NCBI GenBank assembly: GCA_002491565.1 | Contig: DKWE01000029.1 | Span: 1 to 24,740 of the forward strand | Direction of reading: 5' to 3' | Length of the DNA: 24,740 nt | Source: Lachnospiraceae bacterium UBA7160 | Lineage (GTDB): Bacteria > Bacillota > Clostridia > Lachnospirales > Lachnospiraceae | Shown: one piece after another, positions 1 to 7,194 of the stretch | How the letters are laid out: each line of letters begins with the position of its first letter | How positions within the stretch are numbered: position 1 is the stretch's first letter | Translations under genes and position numbers: made by a program | The notes under the pieces: generated by a model | What the model was told of the DNA's origin: nothing | The model's input: the letters and a program-made list of their open reading frames with translations, nothing else | Databases searched by the model: none

Positions 1-4
1 CAAA

Positions 5-58
5 TACCCCGCTGCTCTGCAGTGCTCAAGCTTGATACCCCGTTGCTTGCAGTGGGGT
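5..58. repeat. Pair of related hairpin-type intergenic repeats
   Basis: Two similar segments (5-24 and 36-58) both start TACCCCG(C/T)TGCT and end GCAGTG. The second folds into a hairpin: ACCCC at 37-41 pairs with GGGGT at 54-58, and the stem continues inward by two G-T wobbles, T-A and G-C to a CTTG loop. No T-run follows it, so it is a poor intrinsic terminator. It looks like a dispersed palindromic repeat of the kind scattered between genes in clostridial genomes. The first copy lies at the window edge and is less symmetrical. Confidence 0.5.
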
Positions 59-164
59 CTTTGATTGAATGCATTAGGGTATGAGCTTCAGATTGCAGAG
101 CGTGGAAATGTATGAACTTGAACAGGCGGCGGACGATCCGGTAGAACAATCCGTTTTTTGATAC

Positions 165-193
165 TTTACAGGAAATTTAAGCACGTTTATAAT
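165..193 (+). promoter_or_regulatory. Predicted sigma-A promoter of the aldo/keto reductase gene
   Basis: A -35 box TTTACA (165-170), a 17-bp spacer and a perfect -10 box TATAAT (188-193) lie 35 bp before the start codon. An AGGAGG at 195-200 would fall close to the transcription start, while GAAAGGAGC just before the ATG at 228 is the functional ribosome binding site. This is the best-matching promoter in the window and points to a short leader. Confidence 0.75.
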
Positions 194-227
194 AGGAGGT
201 AACACATCAGAAAGGAGCATTACTATC

Positions 228-1337
228 ATGAAAAAATTAGGATTTGGGCTGATGCGGCTTCCGTTGACGAACCCGGACGATACGAAGAGCATTGACAAAC
301 CGGAGGTCTGTCGGATGGCGGATCTGTTTCTGGAGAGGGGTTTTACGTATTTTGATACGGCATATATGTACCACGAGTCTGAGAGTGAGCGTGCAGTGAA
401 GGACGTGCTGATGACGCGCATCGACCGTGACCGCTATACGCTGGCATCGAAGCTTCCGGTGTCTATGCTGAAGGAAGAGGCAGACGTGGAGCGCATTTTC
501 AATGATCAGCTGGCAAAGACAGGAGCGGAGTATTTCGATTACTATCTGCTGCACGCGCTGAGCCGCAACAATTATGAGACGGCAAATCGGCTGGACTGCT
601 TTGGCTTTGTGCAGAAGAAAATGGCAGAGGGAAAGGTGCGTCATTTCGGCTTTTCGTTCCACGACAGTGCGGAGATGCTGGACCGCATTCTGACGGAGCA
701 TCCGGAGGTTGAGTTTGTGCAGCTGCAGCTCAACTATCTGGACTGGGAGGATAAGAAGGTGCAGTCCCATAAGTGCTACGACACGGCAGTAAAGCACGGC
801 AAGAAGGTAGTCGTGATGGAGCCGGTGAAGGGCGGTACTTTAGCGAAGCTTCCGGAGAAGGCGGAGAAGCTGCTGCGCGAGGTGCATCCGGACTGGTCGA
901 ACGCGTCGTGGGCGGTGCGGTTCGCGGCAAGCCTGGAGAATGTCATGGTCGTGCTGAGCGGCATGTCCACGATGGAGCAGATGGAGGACAACTCCAGCTA
1001 TATGCAGGACTTTGCCCCGCTTTCCGAGGATGAAAAGAAGGTGCTGGAGCAGGTCGTAGAGATCATCCACGAATCAGCGAAGATTCCATGTACGGCATGC
1101 CGGTACTGCGTGGAGGGTTGTCCGCAGCAGGTCGCGATTCCGGAGTATTTTGCGCTGTACAATGAAGAACTGACTGATAGAGGCAATCCGCTACATAAAG
1201 AGCGCTATGAACAGCTCGCGAAGGAGCACGGCAAAGCCTCCGATTGCGTGGAGTGCAGTCAGTGCGAGGGTATTTGCCCGCAGCATCTGCAGGCGATCAG
1301 CTGGCTGAAGAAGGTTGCGGAGACGTTTGAAAAATAG
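228..1337 (+). CDS. Aldo/keto reductase with C-terminal 4Fe-4S ferredoxin-like domain
   Basis: Predicted cytoplasmic NAD(P)H-dependent oxidoreductase that reduces a small carbonyl substrate, 369 residues. Residues 1 to about 265 are the TIM-barrel reductase domain: FDTAYMYHESESE supplies the conserved Asp and Tyr, LASKLP the Lys, and YLLHAL the His of the catalytic tetrad. Residues about 280-369 carry two cysteine clusters, CTACRYCVEGCP (Cys288, 291, 294, 298) and CVECSQCEGICP (Cys340, 343, 346, 350), enough for two 4Fe-4S clusters. This fused layout is common in anaerobes, and electrons may come from ferredoxin rather than NAD(P)H alone. The ATG follows GAAAGGAGC at good spacing and a strong promoter lies upstream. 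The gene stands alone; what follows is a stretch of remnants. The physiological substrate cannot be told from sequence. Confidence 0.93.
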   Translation: MKKLGFGLMRLPLTNPDDTKSIDKPEVCRMADLFLERGFTYFDTAYMYHESESERAVKDVLMTRIDRDRYTLASKLPVSMLKEEADVERIFNDQLAKTGAEYFDYYLLHALSRNNYETANRLDCFGFVQKKMAEGKVRHFGFSFHDSAEMLDRILTEHPEVEFVQLQLNYLDWEDKKVQSHKCYDTAVKHGKKVVVMEPVKGGTLAKLPEKAEKLLREVHPDWSNASWAVRFAASLENVMVVLSGMSTMEQMEDNSSYMQDFAPLSEDEKKVLEQVVEIIHESAKIPCTACRYCVEGCPQQVAIPEYFALYNEELTDRGNPLHKERYEQLAKEHGKASDCVECSQCEGICPQHLQAISWLKKVAETFEK

Positions 1338-1423
1338 GTTGGCGATCAGCAGGTGGAAGAATACCATAAAGATGTTTGAAGAGTAAGCAGGAGCAGGAAG
1401 GGATGGAAGCGTTCGGATACTGA

Positions 1424-1570
1424 GAAACGGCGAGGCCTGCTGACACAGGTTAATTTACCTTTGGTGCCTAAAGTATGGTTAATGAACGAAATCATTTCTG
1501 TTTTATCAGCATAGATTCCTCTGACTGCTGATGCAAATCCGGCATTTCCAACATGTAAATAGTCTCCCAC
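1424..1570 (-). pseudogene. N-terminal remnant of an AAA-ATPase_like/PDDEXK_9 family gene
   Basis: On the minus strand a GTG codon at 1570, preceded by AGGAGG, begins a 49-residue stretch that reads VGDYLHVGNAGF, then IYADKTEMISFIN and LTCVSRPRRF. This matches the N-terminus of the full-length gene at 23064 (MGIYLNPGSNEF, IYVDKSMLIAQTN, FLCVSRPRRF) residue for residue over much of its length. Similarity stops just after RPRRF, where the family continues with GKS, so the Walker A lysine and the remaining ~480 residues are absent. The frame stays open into unrelated sequence down to 1346. The start signals survive but no functional ATPase can be made. This is the stub of a second family member in this genome. 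Confidence 0.72.
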
Positions 1571-1683
1571 GGTCTGACAGCCTCCTTCCTGAGTTTGTTT
1601 TGCGGGATTCAGATCCAGAGGATGCCTTAACATACGGTATGATGATGTGTCAAGGGATTTGGCTTTCCACTTCTGAAACTGCA

Positions 1684-1785
1684 ATGCAGTATTGCGCAGT
1701 GATAGATACAACTGTATTAGTTTCTGCAATGCTTAGAGGCTCTACGCCGAAGGAAATGCTGGGTATCGTTACTGGATGTTACTGA
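1684..1785 (+). pseudogene. N-terminal fragment of a PIN-domain toxin
   Basis: A 33-residue stretch reads YCAVIDTTVLVSAML, then RGSTPKEMLGIV, and ends at a TGA at 1783. It matches the first strand and helix of PIN-domain ribonuclease toxins (the COG1569-like group, typically YAVIDTNVLVSALL), including the first catalytic Asp. A real PIN domain is about 130 residues, so three quarters and the other acidic residues are missing. The usual Asn after DT is Thr here. No ribosome binding site or antitoxin gene precedes it. The stub lies between an ATPase remnant and a kinase remnant, so it is best read as a decayed toxin-antitoxin locus. Confidence 0.6.
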
Positions 1786-1806
1786 AATGAAATGCAGTGA
1801 GTGAAA

Positions 1807-1846
1807 ATAAAAACGGTCGGGTAGTCAGATTCCGGGCCGTTTTTTA
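1807..1846. terminator. Bidirectional intrinsic terminator
   Basis: AACGGTCGGG (1812-1821) pairs with CCGGGCCGTT (1832-1841) with one mismatch and one wobble. The stem is followed by T6 on the plus strand and by a T-rich run on the minus strand. It ends the sensor-kinase remnant, which stops at 1864 on the minus strand, and could also stop reading from the left. Confidence 0.75.
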
Positions 1847-1863
1847 TGTCTTAATTTACTGGA

Positions 1864-2916
1864 TTATTTTGGCAGCCGCAGCAAAAAGGTTGCCCCGCCG
1901 CCGGGAGTATCGTGAAGCAGGAGCTGGCCGTGGTGAAGCCGGGCGATCTCTCTGGCGATGCACAGGCCGAGGCCGAAGTGAGACTTTGATTTGCGCGCGG
2001 GGTCTGCGCGGTAGAAGCGCTCAAAGACAGATTCTTTCTGCGCGTCCGGGACGCCGGGGCCATTGTCCGAAACGGCGATGGTAAAGTCTGTGCCGGTGCA
2101 GGTAAGCGAGAGCCGGACGTGTCCGTGGGCAGGCGTGTAGGAGAAAGCATTGTCGATCAGGATGCCAAGGAGCTGGCGAATGCGCTCCGCGTCGCAGATA
2201 TAGGGTGCGACAGCGTCGTCCGGCAGCTGGATGTCCCACCCGAGCCTGAGGGCGGCGGCCTGTGGCTCATAGGCTTCCCACACCTGGAGCAGCAGCGTGT
2301 CAAGCTCTGCGGCGGCGGGCCGGATGCTCCAGCTCTGGCTGTCCGCATTTGCAAGCTGCAGCATGTCCGTGATCAGGCGCGCCATGCGCTGCCCTTCAGA
2401 TTCGACGGTTTCCAGAAACTGCGCGTCATTCGGCAGAACCCCATTTTTCACGGCGGCGGTATTGGTCAGGATGACGGTTAATGGGGAACGGAGCTCGTGG
2501 GAGGCAGATGCAACAAATTGCATCTGCCTTTTGCGGTTTTCTGCGAGCGGATGAAGCATTCTTGCCGTAAAGCGCCAGAAGAAAATGGCAAGTAGGGCTG
2601 CAGAGACGAGATCTGCGAGGAAGAAAAGAAGCCGCTGGCGCATGATTGTTGCCTGCAACGGTTGAAGCGGATGGAGTGCCACGACTCCGATAGAGCCTTT
2701 GGTGCGGGGGAGGACTGCGGCCGAGGCATAATACCGGTTTTTACCGGGGGCTTCAATAGAAAATTCTACATGGCGGGTCAGAGAACCGGAAGCGTCGGCA
2801 GATGACGGGTTGATGTGGTATAGGGAGGCTGCGTCATCGGCTGCCAGTTCAAAAAGTGTGCGGAGCGTATCAGCCGCTGTTGTATTTGCATCCGACAGGC
2901 TTTCAAAAAAGAGTGA
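1864..2916 (-). pseudogene. Sensor histidine kinase, N-terminally truncated
   Basis: The frame is open on the minus strand from 2916 down to the stop at 1864. It encodes part of an extracellular sensor domain (about 80 residues), a membrane segment (LLFFLADLVSAALLAIFFW), a short linker and a complete kinase core. Core motifs are the H-box SHELRSPLTV, the N-box IDNAFSYTP, the G1 box SDNGPGVPD, the F-box FERFYRADP and the G2 box GLGLCIA. A normal kinase of this type would have a first transmembrane helix and more sensor domain. Both are cut off at about 2916, where an unrelated gene fragment begins on the other strand. There is no good start codon with a ribosome binding site; the GTG at 2682 lacks one. 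No response regulator gene adjoins it. The catalytic core is intact, so an internal start could still give a protein, but decay is more likely. Confidence 0.8.
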
Positions 2917-3387
2917 CTACAAGCGTGTGCTTCGGAAGGGCTGAAAGGTCTGGCTTCGAAGGAGTGCGCGATCAGTGAAAGCTATGCCTGGACGCTTCCG
3001 GAGCGGCTATACACAGTCTGTGCAGGCAGCTGGCTTCTCTCCGATCATGGCCAGGTGAAGAGCGATTTTGACACTGGCTTTCCGGTCAACCGCATGGCCT
3101 TTGACCATATGCTGCAGGATCCTTATGAAGGGGGAGTCGGATACTTACTCTCTGCTCTTGAAGAGGCGACTGGCGAGACGTCAGAGCTGATGGTTTACTG
3201 GCCGTCCGGGGAAGAACTGGAACGCATGAGCGCATGGGTGGAGAAATTGACAGCGCGCGCGGATACGGATGTGGTTGTGCGGGATGCCGTGCTGGAACAG
3301 ACGTATCGCTGCCTGTGTGGTGAAATCGGGGCGGAAGAGGCTGTGAATGCGATGATGCAGAAAATTAATCTGTATCTGTCGGAGTAA
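2917..3387 (+). pseudogene. C-terminal fragment of an ABC transporter solute-binding protein
   Basis: An open frame runs from just after a TGA at 2914 to the stop at 3387 (156 residues). It looks like the last third of a family-1 extracellular sugar-binding protein: WTLPERLYTVCAGSWLL, FDTGFPVNRMAFDHML, a predicted helix around EELERMSAWVEKLT, and the characteristic ending EEAVNAMMQKINLYLSE. The signal peptide and the first ~280 residues are missing. There is no ribosome binding site for the GTG at 3055, which sits mid-domain. Its left edge coincides exactly with the left edge of the truncated kinase on the other strand. No permease genes remain nearby. Confidence 0.72.
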
Positions 3388-3623
3388 GGAGAATGGCGCG
3401 ATCTGCTGGTATCTGAGACTGGAGATATGCAGGCAGAGAATAAGCAGCGTCAATCCAGGGAACCGCTGATTAAATCCGCACTATCACACAGGCGTGAGAT
3501 GTGGTACAATATTATCATCGAAGGGAAAGCCGTGCCGAAAGTGAAACATGTACGGATATTGAGTAGCACTGCCGCCCGTAGGAAATGAAGTGGAAATTCT
3601 GATGAAGATTAGGGAGGAACTAA

Positions 3624-3819
3624 ATGTCATTACTTTCAGACTATGAGCAGAATACGGCATGGAAGTATGAGCCGTTTTTTCTTTGGGGTGCGGGATCCGG
3701 AATATGGAGAGATTACCTATGAACAGGCTTTCAAAGAACTATATGACAGAGCAGAAAAATACCTGGATGCCTTTGAAATTGAATACAGAAAGCAGGGAGC
3801 ATCCATGCAATGCGAATGA
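3624..3819 (+). pseudogene. Small unknown gene broken by a frameshift
   Basis: AGGGAGGAACTAA precedes an ATG at 3624 that begins MSLLSDYEQNTAWKYEP. At a run of six T (3675-3680) this frame enters DNA that ends after 32 residues. One frame over, FFGVRDPEYGEITYEQAF continues as a plausible acidic helical segment and stops at 3819 (about 46 residues). The coding character switches frame at the T-run, which suggests a +1 frameshift or a small internal deletion. I do not recognise the family with certainty. A programmed frameshift is possible but there is no evident stimulatory structure. Confidence 0.45.
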
Positions 3820-3910
3820 GAGAGGCGGCAGACCTATCTGCCAGACAACAGAACGACAGGTATTTCCCGCGATCATTGCACAGGACAAAGTGCTGTACAG
3901 GAGGACAAAG

Positions 3911-4303
3911 ATGGATTTTAATGATGAGAAAGATTATATCATGCGGATCATCAAGGAAATGGTGCGGGTACTTTTTTCTCTGATGCTTGGAAAGCAATAT
4001 CAGTCTGTGGAGCTGCCCGCTGAGAATAAGTATGAGGTTTCCGGAAAAGCGCTGGAGGAATTTGAGGAGATGGTCGATCAGGGGCTTGTAAATGAAGCGG
4101 AAAATCTCTTGCTGGAGCGTATTGATTACACGAGCAAGGAAGAAGTACTTGCGGCGCTGCTGTTTTACCAGTATGTAAGCGAGAAGGAAGAGGAGTTTCT
4201 GACAGCCCATAACTACTCGAAAGAAGAGGTGCTGGATGGGATTAAGAGGCTGGCGGAACATGCAGGGCATGGAGAGGTCAACACGATATTTACAGAGATT
4301 TAA
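3911..4303 (+). CDS. DUF6483 family protein
   Basis: A 130-residue, largely helical, acidic cytoplasmic protein of unknown function. The true start is the ATG at 3911, with AGGAGG seven bases before it; a longer open frame reaching back to 3683 has no ribosome binding site. The opening DEKDYIMRIIKEMVRVLFSLMLGK, and the later pattern of ALLFYQYVSEKEEEFL and YSKEEVLDGIKRLA, agree with what I recall of the DUF6483 family found widely in Lachnospiraceae. The protein looks like a single helical repeat bundle with no catalytic motif. Its stop codon overlaps the stop codon of the convergent phosphoesterase gene, so no terminator separates them. Confidence 0.75.
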   Translation: MDFNDEKDYIMRIIKEMVRVLFSLMLGKQYQSVELPAENKYEVSGKALEEFEEMVDQGLVNEAENLLLERIDYTSKEEVLAALLFYQYVSEKEEEFLTAHNYSKEEVLDGIKRLAEHAGHGEVNTIFTEI

Positions 4304-5574
4304 TAGCGGAAGTTCACCTCGATCTCCACGACCTCACTGTCAGTGCCGACGCGCATGGCGGGCCCCCAGATGCCGACGCCGGAAGTCACGATGCTGGTCA
4401 TGTGGCCGATCTGGAGGCGGCCGCAGGCATTTTTCCATCCGAGGTACGTTGTGAGATTGCCCGGAAAGAGCTGGCCATCGTGTGTGTGGCCGGAGAGGAC
4501 AAGGTCCGCGCCAGCTTTGGCGAGCTCGTCAAGCTCAGAAGGCTGGTGATCGACAACGATAACTGGACGCGTGCGGTCGAGGCCGGCGAGCAGCTGCTGT
4601 GCGGAAAGGCGTGTGATTCTGCTTTTTTTCTGGCAGGAAGCGTCCAGGCGGCCGCAGAGATAGAAGGACCCGTCTATCAGCAGCACCTGGTCCTCCAGCA
4701 GGGTGATATCCGCATCCTTTAAAAACTGCTCCATACGCGGATCACTGCCAACTGCATGGCCGGAAGAAAACGTGAAGCCTGCCAGTATCACTTCGCTCAC
4801 ATCATGATTTCCCCAGCAGGCGACAGAGCCATAGGTGCTGGTAAGCCCTCGCAGCTCGGCAGCGATTTCCCGCGGCTGGCGGATCGCGTCGAAGTCATTG
4901 TCAAAGATATCGCCTGCGAATACGATCAGGTCAGGGTTCATTCCGTTGATAATTTGTTTCATTCGGCGCATGTGGGCAAGACCAATACTGCCGCCGAGGT
5001 GCAGATCCGCCACGAGAGCGATGCGGAGGCTCTGAATTTTACAGGCAGGCATATCAGGAATTTTAGCTCCGGAAGGGGCGGATGCCCTGCTGACAGCAGC
5101 AGCTCCTGCAGGGTTTCCAGAGGAAGGACAGGGTTTTGCCAGCGCCACCTCATAGCGTGTCTTTTTGATATGCGTTGCATGCAGAATGCCGTATGTGGAA
5201 ATGAGAATCACCGACGCGAACACGATCCCTCCGGTAATCCGGTAGAAGTCCTCATGAATCGGAGAAAAGAGGGAACGGCGCTGTACGAAGCATGCCAGGA
5301 TACGCCCAAGATCCATCATCAGCAGAAAAATCAAAAGGTACATCAGGATGCCGAGCCAGAAGTTGTTGACTGTGCGCGTGAATGCCTTGAATTTCCCGCG
5401 CCCGAACGCCGCTGCGAGCGGAGACAGGGCAAGCAGGATGTAGCACAGCAGAAACGGCGCGACGAACCACGGCGTCCCGAGAAACGAATGCAGAGTCCGG
5501 AACCACAGCAGCATCCGGCTGATCAGGTAAAAATTGAGCAGAATATAAAATGGGGAAAGCAAAACTGCGCCCAT
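4300..5574 (-). CDS. Membrane-anchored calcineurin-like metallophosphoesterase
   Basis: Predicted integral membrane phosphoesterase of 424 residues, resembling YkuE/YaeI-type enzymes. Residues 1 to about 145 hold four hydrophobic segments, for example LLCYILLALSPLAAAF and GILMYLLIFLLMMDLG. A Pro/Ala/Ser-rich linker with few predicted contacts (about 155-180) leads to the catalytic domain. Metal-binding motifs are all present: VADLHLGG (Asp190, His192), FAGDIFDND, CWGNHD, VVDHQP and LSGHTHDGQ. Such enzymes hydrolyse phosphodiesters or lipid-linked phosphates with two metal ions; the substrate is unknown here. I chose the ATG at 5574 because GGAGGA lies seven bases upstream; an in-frame TTG at 5649 has none. 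A possible promoter lies at 5622-5649. The gene converges on the DUF6483 gene with overlapping stop codons. Confidence 0.88.
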   Translation of the reverse strand: MGAVLLSPFYILLNFYLISRMLLWFRTLHSFLGTPWFVAPFLLCYILLALSPLAAAFGRGKFKAFTRTVNNFWLGILMYLLIFLLMMDLGRILACFVQRRSLFSPIHEDFYRITGGIVFASVILISTYGILHATHIKKTRYEVALAKPCPSSGNPAGAAAVSRASAPSGAKIPDMPACKIQSLRIALVADLHLGGSIGLAHMRRMKQIINGMNPDLIVFAGDIFDNDFDAIRQPREIAAELRGLTSTYGSVACWGNHDVSEVILAGFTFSSGHAVGSDPRMEQFLKDADITLLEDQVLLIDGSFYLCGRLDASCQKKSRITRLSAQQLLAGLDRTRPVIVVDHQPSELDELAKAGADLVLSGHTHDGQLFPGNLTTYLGWKNACGRLQIGHMTSIVTSGVGIWGPAMRVGTDSEVVEIEVNFRY

Positions 5575-5621
5575 GAACCGTTCCTCCGTAAAAATAGCGT
5601 TACAGATCAGCTGCCAATTTG

Positions 5622-5649
5622 ATAATATACTGCTGACTGCACGTAACAA
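5622..5649 (-). promoter_or_regulatory. Possible promoter of the metallophosphoesterase gene
   Basis: On the minus strand TTGTTA (5649-5644), a 16-bp spacer and TATTAT (5627-5622) lie about 48 bp before the ATG at 5574. The boxes are near but not at consensus. The position fits, since the gene upstream is separated by a structured intergenic region. Confidence 0.45.
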
Positions 5650-5652
5650 AGT

Positions 5653-5723
5653 GCCGCCGGAAGCAGCAACCGCGTATCAGGTGCAGGGCACCGAATCGTA
5701 ATCACGTTTGCGCTTCTGGCGGC
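5653..5723. repeat. Long inverted repeat with internal hairpin
   Basis: GCCGCCGGAAGC (5653-5664) pairs with GCTTCTGGCGGC (5712-5723) over 12 bp with one wobble, and GCAA/TTGC further in extends the stem. Inside is a second hairpin, GGTGC-AGG-GCACC (5680-5692). The ~71-bp folded element lies between two minus-strand genes, after the DUF6612-like gene and before the phosphoesterase promoter. There is no T-run for termination. It could be a dispersed palindromic repeat or a structured RNA. Confidence 0.5.
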
Positions 5724-5787
5724 AGTCATATGTTGCGCTCTGTAAGTAGCTATATATCAAGTATCGCGCTCCAGACTGTATGGAGAC

Positions 5788-6762
5788 TTATCCCTCTATC
5801 TCAGCCATCAGATCGTCGAGAGAATCAGTGGTAACTGCCTCGCCGGACTCAACTGCAGCAAGCGCTTCATCCGGAACGGTGATCGTTACGGAGTCCGCTT
5901 CAGTCATGGATGCGTTCACGGAGAGATCGTTCAAGATCAGCTCGATGGAGGTTGAGCTGCCGTCTTCGGACTGTGCAGAGGCGAAGATACCTGCGAGCAT
6001 TGCGTTGACCGAAGTCAGATCAGTGCCATTGAAGTCGATGTGCATGCCTACCGGGAAGTAGGTCGCTGTGTCAACATAGTATTCCAGATTCATCTTGAAG
6101 CCTTCCAGCAGGGAAAGCACCATTGTGACATCTTCAGTCATGATCTCCTCGCCGGTGAGCTCGGAAGCCTTGGTCATCATCTGCTCAAGCGCAGCTTTAT
6201 CAACCGTCGCGCTCAGAAGATAGCATTCGGTGCCATTGAAATCGGCTGCTTCCGGAGCAAGGGCAAAGTCAATCCCCCACTCTGCGAACTGATCCGGTGT
6301 GATGGTGACAGCGGATGGATCCTTCAGAGAGGAAATCTGAACAGAATCCTCTGCCTGGTATGCCCACTTGCCTTCGCCGGTTGCGGAATCCTCTGTGTAT
6401 ACATAGGACGCAATACCACCATCTTCAGTGGGTACCATGTACATTTTCATCGTCATCGTCTGTGCCTGTCCCAGCACGTTCATGTCAAAGCTGCCCTCCA
6501 TCTGCATGCCGAACGGCTCAATCGAAGCGCTGATATCGAAGCCGCCATTGCCAGTGACATTTACCGGGGTTGTCGTCTCTCCGTCGCTGACATTTACTGC
6601 GAGATCCATGTTCATATCCATAGTCATAGTCTCAGCGTTTACATTGTTGGAGACCTCCTGCATCTGAGAGAGAACGGACTCAGCTGTCTGTGTGTTGTCA
6701 AATCCGCAGAGCATAGACGCCGCGCCAAGGGTTGCAAGTGTAAGTACCAGTTTCTTTTTCAT
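5788..6762 (-). CDS. Secreted DUF6612-like protein
   Basis: A 324-residue exported protein of unknown function. Residues 1 to about 22 form a signal peptide (MKKKLVLTLATLGAASMLCG). There is a Cys at residue 19 but the residue before it is Leu, so the lipobox is not canonical and lipid attachment is uncertain. The mature part begins with TAESVLSQMQEVSNNV and continues in alternating short beta-strands rich in Met, Thr and Asp. This pattern, together with YYVDTATYFPVGMHID and a C-terminal NDLSVNASMTEADSVTITVP, fits the DUF6612/LppX-like half-barrel fold that may hold a hydrophobic ligand. The ATG at 6762 follows AGAAAGGAA and a near-consensus promoter; the open frame reaching 6891 has no such signal. 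It is transcribed divergently from folC. Confidence 0.78.
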   Translation of the reverse strand: MKKKLVLTLATLGAASMLCGFDNTQTAESVLSQMQEVSNNVNAETMTMDMNMDLAVNVSDGETTTPVNVTGNGGFDISASIEPFGMQMEGSFDMNVLGQAQTMTMKMYMVPTEDGGIASYVYTEDSATGEGKWAYQAEDSVQISSLKDPSAVTITPDQFAEWGIDFALAPEAADFNGTECYLLSATVDKAALEQMMTKASELTGEEIMTEDVTMVLSLLEGFKMNLEYYVDTATYFPVGMHIDFNGTDLTSVNAMLAGIFASAQSEDGSSTSIELILNDLSVNASMTEADSVTITVPDEALAAVESGEAVTTDSLDDLMAEIEG

Positions 6763-6840
6763 ATCCCAAATTCCTTTCTGTATGAATACGGTTACTGGGC
6801 TGTAAGAAAAATCTTCAGCTCCATTTCTTTTGCTTTTGTT

Positions 6841-6869
6841 ATTATAGCACCGCGACTTCAGAGTGTCCA
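6841..6869 (-). promoter_or_regulatory. Predicted sigma-A promoter of the DUF6612-like gene
   Basis: On the minus strand TGGACA (6869-6864), a 17-bp spacer and a perfect TATAAT (6846-6841) lie about 79 bp before the ATG at 6762. The geometry and near-consensus boxes are convincing. Confidence 0.72.
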
Positions 6870-6970
6870 GAGAAAGAAACTGGAAGCGCAAAAATTAAGG
6901 AAATCCTCAGGAACAACTGCAGAAATGGGAAATGCTGGAAAACGCCGTTCTTTTTTGCGAAAAATAATTC

Positions 6971-6998
6971 TTGAAAACAGAGGGCACTGTGGTATGAT
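6971..6998 (+). promoter_or_regulatory. Possible promoter of folC
   Basis: TTGAAA (6971-6976), a 16-bp spacer and TATGAT (6993-6998) point toward folC. A start here would give a leader of about 190 nt that contains the 52-bp tandem repeat. The boxes match consensus at four or five of six positions each. Confidence 0.5.
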
Positions 6999-7031
6999 AA
7001 GGGGGCGGCGGTGCCAGATATGCGAAATGTG

Positions 7032-7149
7032 CAGGATGCGACGAGCGTCGTACTGGGACTTAGATCTCCAATATTGCAAGGCTCAGGATGCGATGAGCGT
7101 CGCACTGGGACTTAGATCTCCAATATTGCAAGGCTCAGATTGCAATGAG
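7032..7149 (+). repeat. 52-bp tandem repeat in the folC leader
   Basis: Two copies of a 52-bp unit (7032-7083 and 7084-7135) differ at only two positions, and a partial third begins at 7136. Each unit contains a hairpin core, CGACG-AG-CGTCG in the first and GCGATG-AG-CGTCGC in the second. The two differences preserve pairing through wobbles. The unit also has two short palindromes, AGATCT and AATATT. With only two full units and no spacers this is not CRISPR. It lies between the putative promoter and the folC start. Confidence 0.85.
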
Positions 7150-7194
7150 GCAGACCCGGATGGCCGCACCGACGGAAGAAAGAAGGACAGGAAT

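Noticed and set aside
1346..1729. A complete 127-residue minus-strand gene
   Set aside because: Only residues equivalent to 1570-1424 match a family; the rest is unrelated read-through, so it is a remnant rather than a gene.
3683..3910. Extended N-terminus for the DUF6483 protein
   Set aside because: It has no ribosome binding site, overlaps the frameshifted small gene in another frame and shows no family similarity; AGGAGG marks the start at 3911.
4756..5622. 288-residue plus-strand open frame
   Set aside because: It is the complement of the metallophosphoesterase gene, whose motifs and start signals are clear.
7032..7149. CRISPR array
   Set aside because: The units are directly adjacent with no unique spacers, there are only two full copies and no cas genes.
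6040..7194. Long open frame ahead of folC, giving an 838-residue protein
   Set aside because: This part is antisense to the DUF6612-like gene and then crosses promoters and repeats. It has no protein-like character or start signal; the gene begins at 7195 with its own ribosome binding site.
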